DNA from: Chryseobacterium limigenitum
GTDB lineage: Bacteria; Bacteroidota; Bacteroidia; Flavobacteriales; Weeksellaceae
Assembly: GCF_900114875.1 (NCBI RefSeq)
Contig: NZ_FPKW01000001.1
Coordinates: 496,001 to 560,000 of the forward strand
Direction of reading: 5' to 3'
Length of the DNA: 64,000 nucleotides
The position numbers were made by a program, and so were the translations under genes. Positions 9,783 to 17,852 of this stretch are shown piece by piece. The stretch's first letter is position 1. Each line of letters opens with the position of its first letter. A model generated the notes under the pieces. The model was given only the letters and a program-made list of their open reading frames with translations, was not told the origin of the DNA and made no database searches.

Positions 9783-10355
9783 ATGATCATGAAAAACACA
9801 GATACAGAATTAATCGTTATCGGAGGATCTGCAGGCAGTTTACAGGTCATTCTGGAAATGATAAAAAATTTAGATATAGAATTAAAATTCCCCATTGTAC
9901 TCGTAGTTCACCGCAAGGCACATTCTACAAGTATACTTCCAATTTTATTACAGCAATTTTCATCCATGGAAGTCGTTGAAATTGAGGATAAAACAGAAAT
10001 TAAAAACAATACATTATACATCGTTCCCGCAGATTATCATTTGTTGTTTGAAAATAAAAAAATAATGTCTCTGGACAGTTCAGAAAAGATGAATTATTCA
10101 CGACCGTCCATTGATGTAACTTTTAAATCTGCAGCGGAAATTTATGGTGAAAATGTAATCGGAGTTTTACTTTCAGGAGCCAATGCAGACGGTGTGGAAG
10201 GTTTAGGATACATCAAAAAAAATGGAGGAAAAGTCTGGGTTCAGGATCCGGAGACAGCCGAAGTAAATTATATGCCGAAACATGCGGTACATGAAGTTGA
10301 TTATGATTTGATTATTACACCCAATAATCTGGCGAATTATATCAATCAATTATAA
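9783..10355 (+). CDS. CheB-type methylesterase/deamidase (catalytic domain only)
   Basis: The 190-aa protein is a stand-alone CheB catalytic domain: Ser16 in GGSAGS, His43 in VVHRKAHS, and Asp136 in LSGANADGVEG form the expected Ser-His-Asp triad. Classical CheB has an N-terminal receiver of about 130 residues; it is absent here, so phosphorylation control would need a separate receiver, of which three stand-alone or fused examples lie next door. Start may be ATG 9783 or ATG 9789. It follows CheR by 5 bp and forms an opposing enzyme pair with it. Confidence 0.92.
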   Translation: MIMKNTDTELIVIGGSAGSLQVILEMIKNLDIELKFPIVLVVHRKAHSTSILPILLQQFSSMEVVEIEDKTEIKNNTLYIVPADYHLLFENKKIMSLDSSEKMNYSRPSIDVTFKSAAEIYGENVIGVLLSGANADGVEGLGYIKKNGGKVWVQDPETAEVNYMPKHAVHEVDYDLIITPNNLANYINQL

Positions 10356-10394
10356 AAATTAAAAGAAAAAATTTAGGATTTAAATAGAACTAAT

Positions 10395-10757
10395 ATGAGT
10401 AAAAAGAAAATTTTGATTTTCGATGATGATACTACTATTTTAGAAATAATTACCATCATCTTTGAGGAGAATGGATATGAAGTCGAAATTTCAGAAACCT
10501 CTCATGATATTGTAGAAAAGGTAACAAAGTTTCAGCCGGATGTTATTCTGATGGATAACTGGATCCCAAGAATTGGCGGCGTTGAGGCTACAAAACTTTT
10601 GAAAAATCATGAAGAATTCAAGCATATTCCTGTCATTTATGTAACGGCGAACAATGATATCGTGGCTTTGGCTAAGGAAGCCCAGGCTGATGACTATGTT
10701 GGAAAACCATTTAATCTGGATGATCTGGAAGGGAAAGTTGCCAAATATTTAAGCTAA
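10395..10757 (+). CDS. Single-domain response regulator
   Basis: A 120-aa receiver with an acidic triple (DDD, 10-12), acceptor D54 in LMDNWIPRIGG and Lys in VGKPFNLDDL. The MPxMDG loop is replaced by WIPRIGG, as in several Bacteroidota single receivers. It is the last gene of the signalling operon, 39 bp after cheB, and is followed by a strong terminator. Confidence 0.9.
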   Translation: MSKKKILIFDDDTTILEIITIIFEENGYEVEISETSHDIVEKVTKFQPDVILMDNWIPRIGGVEATKLLKNHEEFKHIPVIYVTANNDIVALAKEAQADDYVGKPFNLDDLEGKVAKYLS

Positions 10758-10781
10758 AAATCATCCTCAAAATTCTCCCGA

Positions 10782-10840
10782 TACAATAATAAAGTCCCTG
10801 CTTATAAAGTGAGGGACTTTATTATTGTAAACTTTTTTAT
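10782..10840. terminator. Bidirectional terminator between convergent genes
   Basis: A long stem (TACAATAATAAAGTCCC at 10782-10798 with its complement at 10813-10829) carries A/T runs on both flanks. It lies between the signalling operon on + and the 97-aa gene on -, so it probably serves both. Confidence 0.88.
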
Positions 10841-10841
10841 C

Positions 10842-11135
10842 TTAAGCCTCAGTTTTTGAGCCCGAATTCTTTAAATATTCTATTTCTTTCTTCAGATCGG
10901 TAATATTGTAATTCATATGATTAAGGTTCAAAATAAGAGCCGTTAAAAACATTTTTATTCCTGGATTACTGATAATCTTATCTGAAAATGTAGGAACAAT
11001 TATTCTCGTTTTTGAAACAATATTTTTAGCTAAAATATATTCGTTAAAAAGGCTGATATCCAAATTAAAATTCTTTCTTATACTTAAAACCAGATATTCA
11101 TAAACAAGATACTTATTTTCTTTATGGTCTATCAT
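10842..11135 (-). CDS. Hypothetical protein (97 aa)
   Basis: A 97-residue protein with no recognised family. It begins with a charged segment, is rich in Leu/Ile/Asn and ends in a helical stretch (MNYNITDLKKEIEYLKNSG) that could form a short coiled coil. There is no signal peptide. It has its own terminator at its 3' end (10782-10840) and a long empty region upstream, so it is a single-gene unit if real. Confidence 0.6.
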   Translation of the reverse strand: MIDHKENKYLVYEYLVLSIRKNFNLDISLFNEYILAKNIVSKTRIIVPTFSDKIISNPGIKMFLTALILNLNHMNYNITDLKKEIEYLKNSGSKTEA

Positions 11136-12242
11136 CTTGTGAGTTTTTATACCATAGTATAAGTAATATCTATGCCATAATTGTTTTAATTCTTTTTTTG
11201 TGAAAAAACAGTAAAAACAATTAATATCTAGCCAACAGCTGTTTAATTATAAACTTCAATATAGGACACCTTAAATTAAGCAGAATTGCATACTTCTAAG
11301 TTATTCAATAACTCCTTTCTCGAATAAATTTGTATATCAATTCAATTACGCAATATCGTTATTTTAATATCGGTAAATAATTTCTAAAAAATAATTCCAA
11401 ATAGTTTTATTCAAATAATTATAATCGAAATTTCATTTAGTGTTATGTGCTTGTTCATCCTTCTTTATTGTTTAGAATTTATAAAGAGCGGTGGATTTTA
11501 TAAGCTAAAAAAAAGATTTGAGCCCCAATCGGTTTTCAGAATCTACATCCATTTATTTTCCAATCCTCTCTATATTTATTTCTGTAAAACATAGAGGGGA
11601 ATTTTTATTACCATCATATAAACAGATTTTTCAAAATAAAATATACATCATTTTATAAATTATTGATAATAAAATTCTTCTGAGACCTACTCCATCAGTT
11701 TTCTGCACAAACAAAATCTGTATCCAGTAATTTATTTTATAATTCTAATTTATTTTTTTAATAAAAACACTGAAAACAATGTATTCTACATACTTCAAAA
11801 ATACTGATTTTAAATTTTAAAACACTGAATTACAACCGTTTAAAACTTTGCGTTTTATTGCGTTTCATTAAGTAGAATTGCGTCAGGTTTCCCATGTTTT
11901 TGCTTATAAATTTGCCCTCTGACTACCCACTCAGATGAATTAATTTCTGACGAATGAGATACGATTCTAAACACACAAGGAAGAAATTTTTAACACTAAA
12001 AAAGTCAAGTACATGAAAAAAAATTACAGAACAGGAATGCCTCTTAATGCATCAATTAATTCTTGATCTTCGAAGTATGGATGCATGTAATCTTTCCTCA
12101 ATTCTATGTTGGAAATGAAAAACTAAAAGCAATCTTTTTTATCCGTTAATAATTCCCAAATGGAAATAAAAGATTCTTTAACCGGTTACTTATACCCCAT
12201 TAAAATAATAAGAAAAAAAAATATAACAACAAATCTCTAAAG
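11136..12242. other. 1.1-kb AT-rich region without a convincing gene
   Basis: No convincing gene is visible. The region holds: two copies of a 15-mer, ATTAAG[C/T]AGAATTGC, near 11274 and 11867; two TAAATTTG boxes (11325-11332, 11907-11914) matching TAnnTTTG but without well-placed TTG; a hairpin at 11565-11599 followed by a T-rich tail; and tiny reading frames at 11445-11594 (49 codons) and 12014-12067 (17 codons) that I do not trust. The second TAAATTTG box could drive a long leader for the gene at 12243. Confidence 0.6.
11565..11607 (+). terminator. Terminator-like hairpin in a gene-free region
   Basis: A 9-bp stem with one G-T pair (CCTCTCTAT at 11565-11573 with ATAGAGGGG at 11591-11599) is followed by AATTTTTATT. 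No gene ends here, so it may close a small RNA or be a relic. Confidence 0.35.
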
Positions 12243-13841
12243 ATGAAAACAAAAACACTATTTATTTTAGGAGCTCTATCCGTCTTCCCAATCGCAGCGC
12301 AAGCGCAAGTCGGAATTAATACCCCCAACCCTCAAGGAGCTTTTCACATTGATGGAGCTAAAGATAATAATACAACAGGTGTTCCCACTAATGCTCAACA
12401 ATCAAATGATTTTACAGTTTTAAATACTGGTAATGTAGGAATAGGAACTATCGCTCCTAATGCCGCATTGCAATTTAAAAATATTGTAAATAGTCGAAAA
12501 ATTGTGATGTATGAAACAGGTAATAATGACAATCAATTCTATGGATTTGGAGTAAATGGAGGAATTCTACGTTATCAAACTGATACCCAAAATAGTGATC
12601 ACGTTTTTTATGCTGCTTCAAGTGCAACAAATTCTAATGAATTAATGCGTATTAAAGGAAACGGAAATGTAGGTATAGGAGTAACTGCTCCTAACGCCAA
12701 TGCAATATTAGATATCACCTCTACAAATAAAGGAGTCCTTTTCCCCAGACTTACAACCGCTCAAAGAGATGCTATAAGCTCTGTACCCGAAGGATTAACA
12801 ATTTATAATTTAACTGCACACTGCTTACAATATTGGAATGCTACAACCTGGGCTGGCAATGACTGTTCTACAACACCAGTAGTAGGAACTATCGCAACCT
12901 TAAATTGCGCAGGTGCAACTAATAACGGGACATTAACAGGAGGTACGGCTGCTTCAGTAGTTACATCCGTAATTTCTTATACAGGAGGTAATGCTGGTAC
13001 GCATAATGGGCAGACAGTAACTTCTACCGGAGTAACAGGTTTAACAGCTACATTAGCTGCTGCAAATTTTGCCAATGGAAACGGAACTCTTACCTATACG
13101 ATTACAGGAACACCATCTGGAGCAGGTACAGCTAGCTTTGCTATTAATATCGGTGGCAGAACATGTACTTTGACAAGAACTGTTGCAGTTCCTGTTGGTG
13201 CGATTACAACATTAACTTGTGGTAGTGCTACTAATAATGGTACATTAACTGGTGGTACAGCTGCTTCGGGAGTGTCATCAGCAATTCCATATACTGGTGG
13301 TAACGGTGGTACACACAACGGACAAACTGTAGCTTCCACAGGAGTAACAGGTTTAACAGCTACACTAGCAGCAGGAAGTTTCGCTAATGGAAACGGCTCA
13401 GTTACCTATACTATTACAGGAACACCATCCGGTGCAGGTACAGCTAGCTTTGCTATTAATATCGGTGGTAGAACATGTACTTTGACAAGAACTGTTGCAG
13501 CACCGCCAATGGGAAATCCTTCATTATCATGTGGAGGTATTTTTGACACAGGGCCTTATCGTGTAGGGCAGTATATTGATAAAATTTTAGATGTTCCATA
13601 TACAAATAGTGGAGGTCCAGGAGCTTATCCTCAAGAGGTGTCAGAAAATTATGTCGGTTTATATGGATTGAATGTTGTCCTTCAAGCAGGAAATTTAGTT
13701 TCTGGTTCTGGTATACTTAAATACAGGATATGGGGAACACCAACACAAAAAATGTTTGACGATGGTGTGAATACATGGTTTCAGGTACTCTATTTTAAAG
13801 GTGCTTGGAAGTGTTCTGCTCCTTTCACTGTAAGTAGATAG
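12243..13841 (+). CDS. Secreted repeat protein with tail-fibre-like N-terminal part
   Basis: The 532-aa protein has a signal peptide (cleavage near AQAQ, 19-22). Residues 23-210 contain two VGIGT-type motifs, followed by LDI.STNKGVLFPRLTTAQRDAI and TIYNLTAHCLQYWNATTW, the layout seen in many Bacteroidota surface proteins that resemble phage tail-fibre stalks. Two adjacent 104-residue repeats (214-317 and 318-421) are nearly identical, and each has two Cys (NC/TC and TC). A diverged third unit (about 425-532) closes the protein. No por-type sorting domain is evident, so the export route beyond the inner membrane is unclear. The function is unknown; adhesion is an inference from the architecture. 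Confidence 0.85.
   Translation: MKTKTLFILGALSVFPIAAQAQVGINTPNPQGAFHIDGAKDNNTTGVPTNAQQSNDFTVLNTGNVGIGTIAPNAALQFKNIVNSRKIVMYETGNNDNQFYGFGVNGGILRYQTDTQNSDHVFYAASSATNSNELMRIKGNGNVGIGVTAPNANAILDITSTNKGVLFPRLTTAQRDAISSVPEGLTIYNLTAHCLQYWNATTWAGNDCSTTPVVGTIATLNCAGATNNGTLTGGTAASVVTSVISYTGGNAGTHNGQTVTSTGVTGLTATLAAANFANGNGTLTYTITGTPSGAGTASFAINIGGRTCTLTRTVAVPVGAITTLTCGSATNNGTLTGGTAASGVSSAIPYTGGNGGTHNGQTVASTGVTGLTATLAAGSFANGNGSVTYTITGTPSGAGTASFAINIGGRTCTLTRTVAAPPMGNPSLSCGGIFDTGPYRVGQYIDKILDVPYTNSGGPGAYPQEVSENYVGLYGLNVVLQAGNLVSGSGILKYRIWGTPTQKMFDDGVNTWFQVLYFKGAWKCSAPFTVSR
12882..13505 (+). repeat. Two tandem 312-bp coding repeats
   Basis: Units 12882-13193 and 13194-13505 encode 104-residue copies sharing TNNGTLTGGTAAS, STGVTGLTATLAA and TPSGAGTASFAINIGGRTC. 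DNA identity is high but not complete at synonymous sites, which indicates duplication followed by some drift. Such in-frame repeats can change copy number by recombination. Confidence 0.9.
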
Positions 13842-13876
13842 AAATGACATTTTTATTAAAGAATAGATATAGACAA

Positions 13877-13984
13877 AATAATTTCATTCTTAGTTAGTAT
13901 TTCAAACTATAAAACGATGCCCTCATTAGATCTTTCAATGATCCCGATTCAATTTATTATAAATGAGGGCTTTTTTTATAGGAT
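13877..13984 (+). repeat. 3'-flank/terminator module, copy A
   Basis: About 108 bp beginning AATAATTTCATT and ending in a terminator (13919-13977). It is homologous to 14837-14945, although the genes in front of the two copies are unrelated. Confidence 0.85.
13919..13977 (+). terminator. Terminator after the repeat-protein gene
   Basis: GCCCTCATT (13919-13927) pairs with AATGAGGGC (13962-13970), followed by seven T. The loop is long (34 nt) and partly structured. Confidence 0.8.
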
Positions 13985-14016
13985 AACAGAAAAAATTCAA
14001 TAATTAAAATTTAAAA

Positions 14017-14838
14017 ATGATGAAAAAAAATATATTGCTTGCTTTGGTTCTATTAATGATGAGCAAAGCCTATTCTCAAATTGTGTACGCACCGATCACT
14101 CCAAATGTTGATATCAATCTTTCTCCAACAGGCGGCAGTGCTGCTGATCTTTTCCCGATCGATTTCAATAATGATGGAGCTGTAGATTTTAATTTCAGAT
14201 GGGATGTCTTCAGCCCCGGAGCCTATTTTATGCATATTACAAGTGGTAACGCAGGAGCTTATAATTCGCAGAATCAAGCCATAGGTACGGGTTCTAATAA
14301 TTCATTCGGCGTTCCCTATGCGATGCCCCTGAATGCAAATACAAATATATCTTCCTCATCTACAGGATGGATTACCGAACAACGAGGTCCACTTATAGGA
14401 GATGGGCAAAGTGCTAACTTCTTAGGATTAGGAGACCGATATATTGGTGTCAGATTCAGAATTAGTGGGCAGTATCATTACGGTTGGGTATTGGTATCAT
14501 TTATTACCAATAAACTGATAATAAAATCATATGCTTATCAAAGCTCTCCCGATATGGCAATTTTAGCAGGAGATACCGGTGGTTCTCTGGGAGTTGGAGA
14601 TTATAATTTGGGTGAGAGCATAAAATTATATCCCAATCCTACTTCAGATTATATAAAAATAGAAGGTATTAAAGGAGGTATCACATACAAAATCTATAAC
14701 ATAGAAGGAAGAGTTGTAGAAACAGGAGCTACTGATTCTAACAATGAGATTAATGTTTTGCAACTCATTGCAGGTTCCTATACCCTATCTATTGAAGGAA
14801 AAAAACAGAATTATATTATAAAATTTATTAAGAAATAA
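14017..14838 (+). CDS. Type IX-secreted protein with C-terminal sorting domain
   Basis: The 273-aa protein has a signal peptide (MMKKNILLALVLLMMSKAYSQ). Residues 22-190 form an unrecognised beta-rich domain containing DFNNDGAVDFNF (a calcium-loop-like DxNxDG motif) and RYIGVRFRISGQYHYGW, a sequence style common in Bacteroidota secreted proteins. The last 70 residues are a type A por sorting domain: IKLYPNPTSDYIKIE, then YNIEGRVV and LIAGSYTLSIEG, ending in KFIKK. It is therefore predicted to cross the outer membrane by the type IX system. The start could be ATG 14017 or 14020. The enzymatic role, if any, is unknown. Confidence 0.87.
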   Translation: MMKKNILLALVLLMMSKAYSQIVYAPITPNVDINLSPTGGSAADLFPIDFNNDGAVDFNFRWDVFSPGAYFMHITSGNAGAYNSQNQAIGTGSNNSFGVPYAMPLNANTNISSSSTGWITEQRGPLIGDGQSANFLGLGDRYIGVRFRISGQYHYGWVLVSFITNKLIIKSYAYQSSPDMAILAGDTGGSLGVGDYNLGESIKLYPNPTSDYIKIEGIKGGITYKIYNIEGRVVETGATDSNNEINVLQLIAGSYTLSIEGKKQNYIIKFIKK

Positions 14839-14945
14839 TAATTTCATTTCAGTTAGTGTTTTTCAAACTATAAAATTATGCCCTCATTAGATTTTTCATT
14901 ATTGTGATTTGGTTTTCTTAATAATGAGGGCTTTTTTTATAGGAT
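14837..14945 (+). repeat. 3'-flank/terminator module, copy B
   Basis: Second copy of the 13877-13984 module. Shared features in order: AATAATTTCATT, AGTTAGT, TTTCAAACTATAAAA, ATGCCCTCATTAGAT, then ATGAGGGCTTTTTTTATAGGAT. Confidence 0.85.
14880..14938 (+). terminator. Terminator after the type IX-secreted protein gene
   Basis: GCCCTCATTA (14880-14889) pairs with TAATGAGGGC (14922-14931), followed by seven T. Confidence 0.82.
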
Positions 14946-14976
14946 TTATTAAAGCTGCTAATTATTTTAAATTTTT

Positions 14977-15007
14977 AGTCTTCACTTAATAGGTGAGGAC
15001 TTTTTTT
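14977..15007 (+). terminator. Additional terminator without its own gene
   Basis: AGTCTTCACTT (14977-14987) pairs with AGGTGAGGACT (14991-15001, one G-T pair), followed by T7. It lies only 40 bp after the previous terminator with no gene between, so it is either a backup or the relic of a deleted gene. Confidence 0.78.
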
Positions 15008-15091
15008 ATATACTGAACTTATGTAAACATTTTTATTTTAACTGATATAAACAGCTTTACTATTTTATCTTTTAAAAAAAATCTCATTCCC

Positions 15092-15120
15092 TTGCTATAC
15101 TGAAATATTTTTTATATTTG
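15092..15120 (+). promoter_or_regulatory. Bacteroidota-type promoter of the 242-aa gene
   Basis: TTG (15092-15094) and TATATTTG (15113-15120, matching TAnnTTTG) are separated by 18 bp, close to the flavobacterial consensus. The predicted transcript start lies about 10 bp before the ATG at 15139, giving a short leader. Confidence 0.75.
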
Positions 15121-15138
15121 TAAAAACATAAAATACAA

Positions 15139-15867
15139 ATGATTATGGCATCAACTAATGAAACCGGACATAACAAAAATGTCGCAAACTTCAATGCAGT
15201 ATATCACATTCTGGAAGAAATGGGACCACTATACAACCCTACCAATACTAAACTGCAATTATCAAACTTAGCAGATTTTCGTAATAGGCTGCAGGCTTCT
15301 GTTACAGAACTCAACAACAAACAGCCTGTCTACAAAAATGCAGTGGCATCCAGAGAAACCGCCATTGCACCACTCGGCAAATTGATGACAAAAGCACTTA
15401 ATTATGCCAAATCGCTGGATATCTCTTCCACAGATAAAGAGAATATTGCAAAGCAGGCAAAAAAAATCCGTGGAGATCAGAAACCTAAAGCTTTAAATCC
15501 TGAAACAAAAGAAACGGAAGGCATCTCAACTTCACAAATGAGTTACGACAGCCGTCTTGCCAATCTTGATGCATTTACCCATCAATTGGCTTCTTTGTAC
15601 CAATACGCTCCTAACGAACCGGAAATAAGCATCAAACAGCTGCAAACTATGCATGCAGAACTTACAGAGCTGAGTAATACTGTAAATGTTGCAGGCAATG
15701 CATTGATAACAGCCCGTAAAAACAGAAATCAGATCTTGTATAAAGACCAGACCAATATAATACAGTTAGTAAGAGATATAAAAGCTTATCTGAAATCTCT
15801 TGGTGATACCGCAAAACCTTATTATTCTGCAATAGTAAAATTAAAATTTAAAGAAGCATATATATAA
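15139..15867 (+). CDS. Hypothetical helical protein (242 aa)
   Basis: The 242-residue protein is mostly alpha-helical and probably cytosolic, with no signal peptide or membrane segment. It begins MIMASTNETGHNKNVANFN, a start I associate with a recurrent uncharacterised Bacteroidota family; I cannot give a function. Two long helical regions (about 40-115 and 150-235) flank a central linker with SQMSYDSRLANLDAF. The start could be ATG 15139 or 15145; both fit the promoter at 15092. Its reading frame is in phase with nine 21-bp repeats that follow the stop codon. Confidence 0.8.
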   Translation: MIMASTNETGHNKNVANFNAVYHILEEMGPLYNPTNTKLQLSNLADFRNRLQASVTELNNKQPVYKNAVASRETAIAPLGKLMTKALNYAKSLDISSTDKENIAKQAKKIRGDQKPKALNPETKETEGISTSQMSYDSRLANLDAFTHQLASLYQYAPNEPEISIKQLQTMHAELTELSNTVNVAGNALITARKNRNQILYKDQTNIIQLVRDIKAYLKSLGDTAKPYYSAIVKLKFKEAYI

Positions 15868-15876
15868 TACCTATGG

Positions 15877-16065
15877 AAAGTTCCTTATCAGACATAAGAA
15901 ATTTCTAATAACGAGTTGCAAACTTCAAATAATACACGGGAAACTTCTGATAACGAATAGGAAAATTAAAATAACGTATAAAAAATTCCTAATAAGAAAT
16001 GAGTAACTCCTAATAACGTATAGGAAACTTCTAATAATAAACAGGAAATTTCAAATAAAGAACAG
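15877..16065 (+). repeat. Nine 21-bp tandem repeats, decayed heptapeptide-coding array
   Basis: Nine consecutive units of exactly 21 bp (15877, 15898, 15919, 15940, 15961, 15982, 16003, 16024, 16045), approximate consensus GAAACTTCTAATAACGAATAG. Read in the phase of the upstream gene, the units give E-[TI]-S-N-N-E-x, with TAG or TAA at the last position of several. No transcription terminator lies between the gene and the array. Confidence 0.88.
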
Positions 16066-16076
16066 TCAAAATAAAA

Positions 16077-16112
16077 AAAACAACCTTTGCTTTATAAGTA
16101 AAGGTTGTTTTA
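16077..16112 (-). terminator. Terminator, best for the minus-strand regulator gene
   Basis: AAACAACCTTT (16078-16088) pairs with AAAGGTTGTTT (16100-16110). The T-run is longest when read on the minus strand, which suits the gene ending at 16232. Confidence 0.75.
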
Positions 16113-16129
16113 GTATAATTTATTTCCAC

Positions 16130-16220
16130 AAAGTTTGTCATCCCCGTAAGGATCTACATATAGTATTAGAAAATAGTAGGTAAAGATTCTTACCCGTATC
16201 ATTGCACGATGACAAACTTT
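16130..16220. repeat. 91-bp imperfect palindrome (REP/MITE-like)
   Basis: Perfect 12-bp ends (AAAGTTTGTCAT at 16130-16141 and its complement at 16209-16220) flank an inner, partly complementary pair (CGTAAGGATCT with AGATTCTTACC). It has no coding capacity and lies immediately after the stop of the minus-strand gene. It resembles dispersed intergenic foldback elements of flavobacteria. Confidence 0.7.
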
Positions 16221-16231
16221 ATAGATATTTG

Positions 16232-17710
16232 CTAATTAATATATGACATCATCATATAAAGATCATCCTGATTTCTAAGATTCATTTTCTTAATGATCCT
16301 GTATCGCCTGCTTTCAACAGATCTAATACTCGCGTTAGAATATATTGAGATTTCCTTGATCTCAAAATTCATTTTTATAAGCGTACAAAAATTAAGATCA
16401 GAAACATTCAGTTCAGGATACTCCTTTTGGAGAGCTTGATAAAAATTAGGATAAACCTTACGAAACTCAATATAAAATGAATTAATATCTTCTTTAGCAA
16501 GATTAACTAATCTCTTTGTAACGTCCAGATTATCCTCCTGTACAAGAACTTCATGATCATTTTCAGGATTTCTCTTAAAATTCTTATACCATAATAAAAA
16601 AGCTGCAACCCCTAAGACTAATACCGAAGCTATAACAGCTGACATTATTTTGCCTAACCCGCTTTCTGGCTCTTCTTTTTCAGAAATCTTTACGTTAATT
16701 TCATTAATCAGATCAATATTATCTGTTTTTTTCTTTATCTGCGTAATGCTATCAGAAAGATGTTTAAACTTCCATGAGTATATTGTTGCATTTTCAAAAT
16801 CTTTTGACTCACCATAAGAGGCAGAAATCATAGGATATACCTCATACAGATTATAGATACTTTTATTTTCTTTTGAGAGTGCAATAGCCTGTGAAAAATA
16901 AGAAATAGCCTCTTTGTAATTATGGTCAATATTTTCTATTGCCCCTTTAATGATAAAATTCTGTATGATAGAGTAATTATTCGGGTAAACAGCAAGGAGT
17001 TTATCAAGCTCTTGAGTATATTGTCTGGCTTCATTTGTATTTTCCGACAGAGCAACAGACCAGGCTAAGGATTCAAGACTATAAATGACGGTTATTTTCT
17101 TATATTTATTAGAATCATTAAGTTCCAACGCTGTAGAATATGCCTTCTTCTTTAATGTTATTACAGATTTCAAATCACCACTTAACCCTTGCTCATCAAC
17201 CATCAGATCTGTTTGTGCCAGATCAATAAAAATATCGTTGATTTTTTTATTTTCTTTAGAAGAATTCAGTTCATTATACTCTTCACATTTCGCTAAAATT
17301 TGTTGAGCCTTATTTACATAATCGAGTCTTAAAAGAGAGCTTTGATACATGAGCAATAATCTACAAAGCATGTCATAATCTTTCTGAGATTTTGCAAGAC
17401 CTACTCCTTCATTAATTCTTTTAAGAGACAACGCAAAGTCTCCTTCAAAGTAATATATTTTAGCTTCTTCAAAAATAGCATAGGTCTGCCCCTTTATAAA
17501 TTTGGCTTCTTTGGATGAGTAATATAGATCAGAGGTAAGATCTAAAAGTCTCTTCTTATCAATATTTTCTTTACTGTAAGTTTCATCAATTACTTTAATT
17601 AAATGATCAATTTCAGGAGTAGATTTCTGAGCATGTAATGTACTACAGATGATTATAAAGAAAATAAAAATTAGTAGGAAAGCTTTATTTTTTAAAATAG
17701 AAACCAACAT
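16232..17710 (-). CDS. TPR-containing membrane regulator with LuxR-type HTH
   Basis: The protein has an N-terminal signal/anchor ending LHAQ, tetratricopeptide-like helical repeats (about 30-330; for example YFEGDFALSLKRINEGVGLA and HNYKEAISYFSQAIALSKE), one membrane helix (VIASVLVLGVAAFLLWY, about 360-376) and a cytoplasmic C-terminus with a helix-turn-helix (DLNFCTLIKMNFEIKEIS then SIRSVESRRYRIIKKM). This periplasmic-TPR/TM/HTH layout is common in Bacteroidota. I prefer ATG 17710 over ATG 17722, because a TATATTTG promoter box ends at 17729, leaving almost no leader for the upstream ATG. The signal and the regulated genes are unknown. Confidence 0.85.
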   Translation of the reverse strand: MLVSILKNKAFLLIFIFFIIICSTLHAQKSTPEIDHLIKVIDETYSKENIDKKRLLDLTSDLYYSSKEAKFIKGQTYAIFEEAKIYYFEGDFALSLKRINEGVGLAKSQKDYDMLCRLLLMYQSSLLRLDYVNKAQQILAKCEEYNELNSSKENKKINDIFIDLAQTDLMVDEQGLSGDLKSVITLKKKAYSTALELNDSNKYKKITVIYSLESLAWSVALSENTNEARQYTQELDKLLAVYPNNYSIIQNFIIKGAIENIDHNYKEAISYFSQAIALSKENKSIYNLYEVYPMISASYGESKDFENATIYSWKFKHLSDSITQIKKKTDNIDLINEINVKISEKEEPESGLGKIMSAVIASVLVLGVAAFLLWYKNFKRNPENDHEVLVQEDNLDVTKRLVNLAKEDINSFYIEFRKVYPNFYQALQKEYPELNVSDLNFCTLIKMNFEIKEISIYSNASIRSVESRRYRIIKKMNLRNQDDLYMMMSYIN

Positions 17711-17728
17711 TTGTATAGTCATAGATAC

Positions 17729-17736
17729 AAATATAC
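17729..17736 (-). promoter_or_regulatory. Promoter -7 box of the TPR/LuxR regulator
   Basis: TATATTTG on the minus strand matches TAnnTTTG. A TTG at 17755-17753 lies 16 bp upstream, slightly short. The position decides in favour of the ATG at 17710. Confidence 0.6.
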
Positions 17737-17785
17737 AATGTAATTTTGATTCAAATTATATTCTAATACTACAAATAATACAAAA

Positions 17786-17826
17786 AAAATACATTAAAAT
17801 CTGAAAATACTTTCAGATTTTAATGT
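17786..17826 (-). terminator. Terminator of the carotenoid/photolyase operon
   Basis: ACATTAAAATCTGAAA (17791-17806) pairs with its complement at 17811-17826. On the minus strand it is followed by a run of eight T. Confidence 0.85.
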
Positions 17827-17852
17827 ATCATTTATTTTATTCACGCGCATAA

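Noticed and set aside
3476-10757. Classical chemotaxis operon
   Set aside because: No chemoreceptor, CheA, CheW or CheY-motor partner is present, only CheR and CheB beside hybrid kinases.
11445-11594. 49-codon gene (MCLFILLYCLEF...)
   Set aside because: Its end lies inside a hairpin, it has no promoter box, and its composition looks like chance in AT-rich DNA.
11267-11890. Insertion element bounded by ATTAAG[C/T]AGAATTGC copies
   Set aside because: The two 15-mers are direct, short and not exact, and no transposase frame lies between them.
12014-12067. 17-codon reading frame
   Set aside because: Too short and without any supporting signal.
15877-16065. CRISPR array
   Set aside because: The repeats are contiguous 21-bp units without spacers, and no cas gene is present.
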